This document shows positions 1-3,998 of a stretch of 6,837 nt of DNA, piece after piece. Within the stretch, counting starts at the first letter, position 1. Each line of letters opens with the position of its first letter. Origin of the DNA: Alphaproteobacteria bacterium (lineage in GTDB: Bacteria > Pseudomonadota > Alphaproteobacteria > UBA6615); contig JAEPNS010000182.1 of assembly GCA_017643325.1 (NCBI GenBank), positions 1 to 6,837 on the forward strand, in the 5' to 3' direction. The notes below the pieces were generated by a model that saw nothing but the letters and a program-made list of their open reading frames with translations, was not told where the DNA came from and did not search any database. The position numbers were made by a program, and so were the translations under genes.

Positions 1-7
1 GGCGGGC

Positions 8-74
8 TTCTCAGCATGAGGTTCGAAAATTCTACCTCACCGTGAGGAGCATGCGAAGCATGCGTCACGAAGGG
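8..74. repeat. REP-like palindromic element after ilvD
   Basis: This intergenic repeat begins nine bases after the ilvD stop. Bases 35-47 form a near-perfect palindrome (CCTCAC-C-GTGAGG). Bases 49-63 form a second hairpin, GCATGC-GAA-GCATGC, and GTCACGAAGGG follows. Read on the minus strand this gives a CCCTTCGTGACG ... CTCCTCA..GTGAGG layout, like a REP-type repeat common in alphaproteobacterial intergenic DNA; that family match is from memory. A diverged inverted arm lies at 8-22 (CTCA-GCA-TGAG at 10-20), which matches the reverse complement of 34-50 at 13 of 17 positions. The pair is therefore a head-to-head arrangement, cut by the window edge. It could act as a transcription attenuator or mRNA 3'-end stabiliser for ilvD, but there is no T-tract for a classical terminator. 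Confidence 0.7.
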
Positions 75-82
75 TTCATCGC

Positions 83-1819
83 CTACAAATCCGCATAGAC
101 GTGCGTTTCCGCCTTCGCTCCCGGATGTGTGATCGCGCCGTAGCGGGCGTCGCCGACCGTCTGGGCGTACTTCCACAAGGTGCCGGACTGGTAGTTGGTC
201 TCCAGCGGTTTCCACTTGGCGCGTCGGGCCTCCAGTTCGTCGTCGGACAGGTCCACGTCAAGCGTGCCCTTCTCGGCGTCGATGGTGATCATGTCGCCGG
301 TCTGGATGAGGCCGATGGGGCCGCCGACCGCCGCCTCGGGGCCGACATGGCCGATGCAGAAACCGCGCGTACCGCCGGAGAAGCGCCCGTCGGTGATCAG
401 CGCGACCTTGTCGCCCATCCCCTGGCCGTAGAGCGCACCCGTGGTGGATAGCATCTCGCGCATGCCAGGGCCGCCCTTCGGACCCTCGTTGCGGATGACG
501 AGTACGTCGCCTTCCTCGTACTGCTTGTTCAGCACGGCCTGGAGGCAGTCCTCCTCGCGCTCGAACACGCGGGCCGGGCCGGTAAACACCAGCTTCTCCA
601 GACCCGCAATCTTCACGATGGCGCCCTGGGGCGCGAGGTTGCCCATCAGGCCGACCACGCCGCCGGTCGACGACAACGCGTTGTCGAGCTTGCGCACCAC
701 GTCCTGCCCGGTCGGGAAGTCGACCGGCGCGTAGTTCTCGCCGATGGTCTTACCCGTCACGGTCATGCACTCCTCGTGCATGTGGCCGCCATCCAGAAGC
801 TCCTTGATGACAATGCCGACGCCACCGACCTCGTAGAGATCCTTGGCGACGTAGCGGCCGCCCGGCTTCAGGTCCGCGATATAGGGCGTCTTGCGGAAGA
901 TCTCGCAGACGTCCATCAGGTCGAACTCGATCCCGGCTTCTGCCGCCATGGCCGGCAGGTGCAGGCCAGCGTTGGTCGAGCCGCCGGTCGCGGCGACGAT
1001 GGCGGCCGCATTCTCGAACGCCTTGCGGGTCGCGATGTCGCGCGGGCGGAGCTGGGACTTCACCAGTTCCATCACCGCCTTGCCGCTGGCCACGGCGTAT
1101 TCGTCGCGGTTCTCGTAGACCGCCGGTGCGCCCGCGGAATGCGGGATCGCGAGGCCGATGGCTTCCGACACGCAGGCCATCGTGTTGGCCGTGAACTGGC
1201 CGCCGCACGCGCCCGCCGACGGGCAGGCCGCACACTCGAGTTCCTTCAGGTCGGCGTCCGACATGTTGCCGGCCGCATTCGCGCCGACCCCCTCGAACAC
1301 GTCGATGATGGTGACGTCCTTGCCCTTGAATGTTCCCGGCAGAATCGAGCCGCCATACATGAACACCGACGGGATGTTCAGGCGCAGCATGGCCATCATC
1401 AGGCCCGGCAGGGACTTGTCGCAGCCCGCCAGACCGACCAGCGCGTCGTAGGAGTGGCCGCGCACGGTCAGCTCGGTCGAATCCGCGATCACCTCGCGGC
1501 TGACCAGCGACGAGCGCATGCCGTCATGGCCCATGGCGATGCCATCGGTCACGGTGATGGTGGTGAACTCGCGCGGGGTCCCGCCCGCCTCGCGAACGCC
1601 GGCCTTCGCCGCCTGCGCCTGGCGCGACAGCGCGATGTTGCACGGGGCGGCCTCGTTCCAGGTGGTGACGACACCGACGAAGGGCTGCTTGATCTCCTCC
1701 TCGGTCATTCCCATCGCGTAGTAGAACGCGCGATGGGGCGCGGAGGTGTTGCCGACCGAAACGTGGCGGCTCGGAAGCCTGGATTTATCCCATTCGCCGC
1801 CGGGCGTGTTGCCGTCCAT
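83..1819 (-). CDS. ilvD: Dihydroxy-acid dehydratase
   Basis: A complete 578-residue cytoplasmic enzyme of valine, leucine and isoleucine synthesis (also feeding pantothenate). It dehydrates 2,3-dihydroxy-3-methyl acids to the 2-oxo acids. Both IlvD/Edd family signatures are visible: CDKSLPG at residues 133-139 and ALITDGRFSGGT at 473-484, whose serine 481 is the expected catalytic base. Cysteines 60, 133 and 205 (AAPCN, GCDK, GACGG) are the expected Fe-S ligands; a three-cysteine set in a protein of this length suits the [2Fe-2S] class rather than the longer E. coli type. Asp92 (VTDGIAMGH), Lys134 and Glu445 fit the metal site. The C-terminus HVYADL is typical, so the gene is intact. The ATG start is backed by AAGGGG (1826-1831) six bases upstream. 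It stands alone, flanked by two unrelated REP-like repeats. A sugar-acid dehydratase is the alternative, but the sequence looks like true IlvD. Confidence 0.97.
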   Translation of the reverse strand: MDGNTPGGEWDKSRLPSRHVSVGNTSAPHRAFYYAMGMTEEEIKQPFVGVVTTWNEAAPCNIALSRQAQAAKAGVREAGGTPREFTTITVTDGIAMGHDGMRSSLVSREVIADSTELTVRGHSYDALVGLAGCDKSLPGLMMAMLRLNIPSVFMYGGSILPGTFKGKDVTIIDVFEGVGANAAGNMSDADLKELECAACPSAGACGGQFTANTMACVSEAIGLAIPHSAGAPAVYENRDEYAVASGKAVMELVKSQLRPRDIATRKAFENAAAIVAATGGSTNAGLHLPAMAAEAGIEFDLMDVCEIFRKTPYIADLKPGGRYVAKDLYEVGGVGIVIKELLDGGHMHEECMTVTGKTIGENYAPVDFPTGQDVVRKLDNALSSTGGVVGLMGNLAPQGAIVKIAGLEKLVFTGPARVFEREEDCLQAVLNKQYEEGDVLVIRNEGPKGGPGMREMLSTTGALYGQGMGDKVALITDGRFSGGTRGFCIGHVGPEAAVGGPIGLIQTGDMITIDAEKGTLDVDLSDDELEARRAKWKPLETNYQSGTLWKYAQTVGDARYGAITHPGAKAETHVYADL

Positions 1820-1868
1820 GGTAGTCCCCTTCCCTGAATTCCGGGATTACGAAAGTTGTGTCGCGCGG

Positions 1869-1897
1869 AGGATACTCCCGCCGGGTGAGCGAGGCCA
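1869..1897 (-). promoter_or_regulatory. Weak candidate sigma-70 promoter for ilvD
   Basis: On the minus strand TGGCCT (1892-1897) and TATCCT (1869-1874) are 17 bases apart and would start a transcript roughly 45 bases before the ilvD ATG. The match is poor (3 of 6 at -35 and 4 of 6 at -10), and GC-rich DNA gives such hits by chance. It is listed because ilvD probably needs its own promoter, lying next to a repeat array, and this is the best-spaced pair I found between the array and the gene. I saw no leader peptide or attenuator. Confidence 0.18.
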
Positions 1898-1918
1898 GAC
1901 GCGGCGACCACACCAATC

Positions 1919-2017
1919 GTCACCCCTGCGCGGGCAGGGATCGCGGGATGTTCGAGACAAAAAAGTTGGTCACCCCTGCGAAGGCAGGTTCGCAAGATCT
2001 TCGAGACAAGAAATTTC
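1919..2017 (+). repeat. Two tandem direct copies, 50 and 49 bp
   Basis: Units 1919-1968 and 1969-2017 share GTCACCCCTGCG, GGCAGG and TTCGAGACAA at matching offsets, so the whole 50-base unit, not just the palindrome, was duplicated or inserted twice. The hairpin arms are weaker than in the third copy: the second copy ends its right arm at GCAGG followed by TTC. The segment GCAAGATCTTCGAGAC in the second unit contains the palindrome AAGATCTT. Confidence 0.7.
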
Positions 2018-2108
2018 GTCACCCCTGCGAAAGCAGGGGTCCATTAACGCCGATGCCCGACCAGGCGAGCGACTGGGTCAATGGGTCCCTGCTTTCGCAG
2101 GGACGACG
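2018..2108. repeat. Inverted pair of REP-like hairpins
   Basis: The left member has a perfect 8-bp stem, ACCCCTGC (2021-2028) and GCAGGGGT (2033-2040), around a GAAA loop, a GNRA tetraloop if transcribed rightward. The right member has GTCCCTGC (2085-2092) and GCAGGGAC (2097-2104) around TTTC, which is GAAA on the minus strand. The reverse complement of about 2080-2108 matches 2016-2044 at about 25 of 29 positions. The two are therefore mirror copies around a 35-base spacer and could also pair with each other into one long cruciform or RNA stem. This is the classic BIME-like arrangement. Confidence 0.75.
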
Positions 2109-2125
2109 AGCGAGTTTTCGTTGGC

Positions 2126-2150
2126 AACTCTGCTTTCGCAGGCGTGACGA
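2126..2150 (-). repeat. Diverged fifth REP-like copy
   Basis: On the minus strand this reads TCGTCACGCCTGCGAAAGCA, keeping the GTCAC lead and the CTGC-GAAA-GCAG core (stem 2130-2133 with 2138-2141). The outer stem is decayed, and only four or five pairs remain. It ends 20 bases before the stop codon of the CMD-family gene, so it lies in that gene's 3' region. Confidence 0.6.
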
Positions 2151-2169
2151 GAGGTGCTGGACGGACGCC

Positions 2170-2781
2170 CTACTCCGCCGCCTCGACCTTGTGCTTGCCG
2201 GTTGTCCAGCCGGACTCCGTCAGCAGGCGGTTGCCGACGTCGACCGGGATCGCCTCCAGGTCGGTTGCCATGCTGTCGTTCCAGCGGTTGAGGAACCCGT
2301 AGAAGGCGACGACCGCGTTGATCTCGACAATCTCGGCGTCAGTGAAGAATTCGCGCAGCCGCTCGATGTGCCGGTCCTCGACCAGGTTCGGCACCGCGGC
2401 GGCGCACTGGGCGAACTCCAACGCTGCCTTTTCGGCGTCGGTGAACAGGTCGCTGGTCTCGTATTCCCAAACGGCCGCGACCTTGGCCTCGTCGATGTCG
2501 TAGCCCGGCTGCATGGCGTTCGACGCCGTGTGCGAGACGCAGTACTGGCAGCCCGCCGTGCGGCTCGCGACGTTGCCGACCAGCGCCTTCAGGCCCGGCG
2601 TCACGTTTCCATACTGCGTGAACACGGCGCTCGCCATGTCGACGAAGGCTTTGAAGATCGGCGGCCGGTGCGCCATCGTGAACTGGGCGTTGGTGACGAA
2701 GCCCATCCGCTCCATCGAGCGCTCGAAATAGGGTTCGAGTTCGGGCAAGTCTTCGCGTTTCAGCGCGGGGATGCGGGACAT
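2170..2781 (-). CDS. Carboxymuconolactone decarboxylase (AhpD-like) family protein
   Basis: A 203-residue, predicted cytoplasmic, all-helical protein of the CMD/AhpD-like fold. The hallmark is GCQYCVSHT at residues 77-85: a redox-type CxxC (C78, C81) followed by His84, in a helix after SRTAG, as in AhpD-like peroxidase-related proteins. AhpD itself has CxxCxxxH plus an upstream catalytic glutamate; here the spacing is CxxCxxH, and no glutamate sits about 12 residues before C78 (the segment is LKALVGNVAS). It is therefore not a clear AhpD, and the substrate is unknown. A thiol-based antioxidant or hydroperoxide role is the likely inference; decarboxylation of carboxymuconolactone is unlikely, since no protocatechuate genes are nearby. 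The ATG is preceded by GAGG (2788-2791) with six bases of spacing. There are 112 bases between it and the upstream lipoprotein gene, and no clear promoter or terminator is seen there. Confidence 0.88.
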   Translation of the reverse strand: MSRIPALKREDLPELEPYFERSMERMGFVTNAQFTMAHRPPIFKAFVDMASAVFTQYGNVTPGLKALVGNVASRTAGCQYCVSHTASNAMQPGYDIDEAKVAAVWEYETSDLFTDAEKAALEFAQCAAAVPNLVEDRHIERLREFFTDAEIVEINAVVAFYGFLNRWNDSMATDLEAIPVDVGNRLLTESGWTTGKHKVEAAE

Positions 2782-2893
2782 GGTGGGCCTCGGCAGAAAA
2801 ATGGAACGGCTCCCGAACCTTACTTGCCCGGGTGGCGTTTTGTCCTGTCTTTCGACCCGAGCATCGCGTCACGTCGATACTGGTTATCCCGGT

Positions 2894-3385
2894 CTAGTTC
2901 GTTATCGTCGAGCGGAGGGTTGCGTCTGCCTGGTAGATGACGACACCGTCCAAGCGGATCTGGTCGACGGTCCAAGACGTACCGCTGTCCCCGTGCGCCG
3001 CGCGAAGCCGTCGCGTGGTCTCACTCACGAACTGGCGCGCGTCGGCTTCCAGCTCGAGCGTTTCGCCGCCCACGCCGAGCGTACCTTCGACGAGCCACGT
3101 GTCCTTACCGGTCGACACTACCGAATCGCAGGAATAGGAGCTCACGTCCTTGAACACGGGATTGTTGCGGATGATATCGCTGACGATCAGCGACGTGATG
3201 AAACATGCGTTCTGTGCCTCGCCCTCCAGCTTCCGGTTCATCTCGGCGACACCGGCCCTGACGGGCGGAACGAATATGTTCTCACCGCCGCCGGACCGTG
3301 GCGCCCCGCCCGTGGTCTGCTGACATGCCACAAGCGCAAGCAAGGCGATGCATCCCGCTATGGAAAGCGCAAACCTTCCTGCCAT
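2894..3385 (-). CDS. Small putative lipoprotein, paralogue of the upstream gene
   Basis: A 163-residue protein with a type II signal peptide: short n-region (MAGR), hydrophobic stretch to about residue 20, and lipobox LVAC with Cys21 as the lipidated residue, then QQ. Gln at +2 suggests outer-membrane sorting by the usual rule. A glycine/proline-rich linker (about 25-42) precedes a compact domain with C61, DIIRN at 70-74, C86 and W97-LVEGTL, ending in IRLDGVVIY (143-151). The same order of residues occurs in the neighbouring lipoprotein, so the two are paralogues. C61 and C86 may form a disulphide in the periplasm. I recognise no named family and assign no function. A GTG start at 3415 would add ten residues, but the ATG at 3385 has an ideal GGAGG and gives the cleaner signal peptide. 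Confidence 0.8.
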   Translation of the reverse strand: MAGRFALSIAGCIALLALVACQQTTGGAPRSGGGENIFVPPVRAGVAEMNRKLEGEAQNACFITSLIVSDIIRNNPVFKDVSSYSCDSVVSTGKDTWLVEGTLGVGGETLELEADARQFVSETTRRLRAAHGDSGTSWTVDQIRLDGVVIYQADATLRSTITN

Positions 3386-3392
3386 GAAATAT

Positions 3393-3397
3393 CCTCC
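3393..3397 (-). promoter_or_regulatory. Shine-Dalgarno deciding the lipoprotein start
   Basis: On the minus strand GGAGG stands seven bases before the ATG at 3385 (GCGGGAGG then ATATTTC then ATG). This is the strongest ribosome binding site in the window. It favours the ATG over the in-frame GTG at 3415, and suggests this gene is translated independently of the one upstream. Confidence 0.75.
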
Positions 3398-3428
3398 CGC
3401 CGGTCCTTGTTTCACACGGCCGATCCGC

Positions 3429-3515
3429 CTAGCGCGACAGATCGATCACCTCATCCTCGAAGACATACCGGGTTGCGTCCAATCTCGAACCGTCTCCGGG
3501 ACCGCGTCGCGGCAT
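3429..3515 (-). other. Possible 28-codon small ORF or post-stop remnant
   Basis: In the same frame as the upstream lipoprotein, its TAG is followed by three sense codons (AGC GCA AGT), an ATG and 27 more codons before the next TAG. The peptide starts MPRRGPGDG and ends RYVFEDEVIDLSR. The second half has codon choice typical of real genes here (GTC TTC GAG GAT GAG GTG ATC GAT CTG). No good Shine-Dalgarno precedes the ATG. It could be a leader-type small protein, the fossil end of a longer lipoprotein, or chance, because 30 open codons are common in GC-rich DNA. Confidence 0.15.
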
Positions 3516-3524
3516 ACTTGCGCT

Positions 3525-3998
3525 CTATCTGTTGGGCGTGTGGGAGATGATACCGTCGAGGACCACCCTGAGGGGTGTGATCTTGGTTTGAACGGTTTCA
3601 CCACCGTACTTGTTCTTCCGTTCGACGACCTCGGACGCACCGACGTCCAGATCGACCACGGTATCGTGGGGTCCGATATCGCTCCTGAGATTTCCCACGA
3701 CACGCCACCGGCCTTCGGAAAGTTCACTGACTTCCATGCAACGGTACGTCTCGATTTCGAGGTTCCCCGGAAGGGTGCCGTTCCTGATGAGGTCGGCGAG
3801 CCAGACAATCGAGATCGTACACGGCGTATGACGTTCGTCCCCGGAACCGAACGTCTCGTATGCCGCCTTGAAAGCCGGCGCGGGATCCTGCGCGCGCGGC
3901 GCGCCGAACCGCTGGGTCTGACACCCGGTCAGGATACCCGCCGCAAGGACGATGGCGATCGCGAGCTTGACAGATATGCTCATGGCTCGTCGTCTCAA
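3525..3998 (-). CDS. Small putative lipoprotein translationally coupled to valS
   Basis: A 157-residue protein with an N-terminal RRR, a hydrophobic stretch (about 12-22) and lipobox LTGC with Cys26, followed by QTQ, so it is predicted to be lipidated and exported. The mature domain has C60, DLIRN at 69-73, C87, W98-RVVGNL and RVVLDGII near the end (144-151). C-to-D (9) and C-to-W (11) distances are identical to those in the downstream lipoprotein, marking a diverged tandem duplication. The function is unknown, and the two cysteines may form a disulphide. The TTG start at 3998 overlaps the valS stop as TTGA and has GAAGG just upstream; an ATG at 3983 would give a 152-residue form with an equally good signal peptide and a weaker ribosome site. 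The overlap implies co-transcription and likely translational coupling with valS. The choice of start is uncertain; the gene itself is well supported. Confidence 0.8.
   Translation of the reverse strand: MRRRAMSISVKLAIAIVLAAGILTGCQTQRFGAPRAQDPAPAFKAAYETFGSGDERHTPCTISIVWLADLIRNGTLPGNLEIETYRCMEVSELSEGRWRVVGNLRSDIGPHDTVVDLDVGASEVVERKNKYGGETVQTKITPLRVVLDGIISHTPNR

Larger units (their letters stand above)
1918..2150. repeat. Cluster of five REP-like elements between ilvD and the CMD-family gene
   Basis: This fills most of the 350-base gene-free stretch 1820-2169. The core unit is GTCACCCCTGCG(AA)(A/G)GCAGGGGTCC. Direct copies start at 1919, 1969 and 2018, spaced 50 and 49 bases apart. Inverted copies lie at about 2080-2108 and 2126-2149. 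Cores are similar but not identical, and flanks diverge, as expected for accumulated REP/BIME-like units rather than a recent tandem expansion. Such palindromes (GTCACCC-CTGCGAAAGCAGG-GGTCC type) are scattered between genes in many alphaproteobacteria; that family statement is recalled, not tested. Possible roles include transcript-end structure between the CMD-family gene and ilvD, or binding of a REP-processing enzyme. Confidence 0.8.

Noticed and set aside
776..1837. 353-residue open frame on the plus strand opposite ilvD
   Set aside because: It is antisense to a certain ilvD, its composition is rich in Arg, Ala, Gly and His as expected from the reverse of GC-rich codons, and it has no recognisable motif.
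1919..2150. CRISPR array, because of the 50-base periodicity
   Set aside because: The units are palindromic and differ from each other, the would-be spacers are alike rather than unique, orientation flips, and no cas gene is present.
2782..2893. Terminator or promoter between the lipoprotein and the CMD-family gene
   Set aside because: I found no stable stem with a T-tract and no convincing -35/-10 pair in these 112 bases.
1858..2940. 360-residue plus-strand open frame running through the repeats
   Set aside because: It spans the REP cluster and the antisense of the CMD-family gene. Its sequence is repeat-derived (repeated HPC-G-R words) and has no domain.
3446..3808. 120-residue minus-strand open frame overlapping the first lipoprotein
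   Set aside because: It is a different frame of the better-supported lipoprotein gene. It lacks a ribosome site and has shadow-like Ser/Arg/Thr composition.
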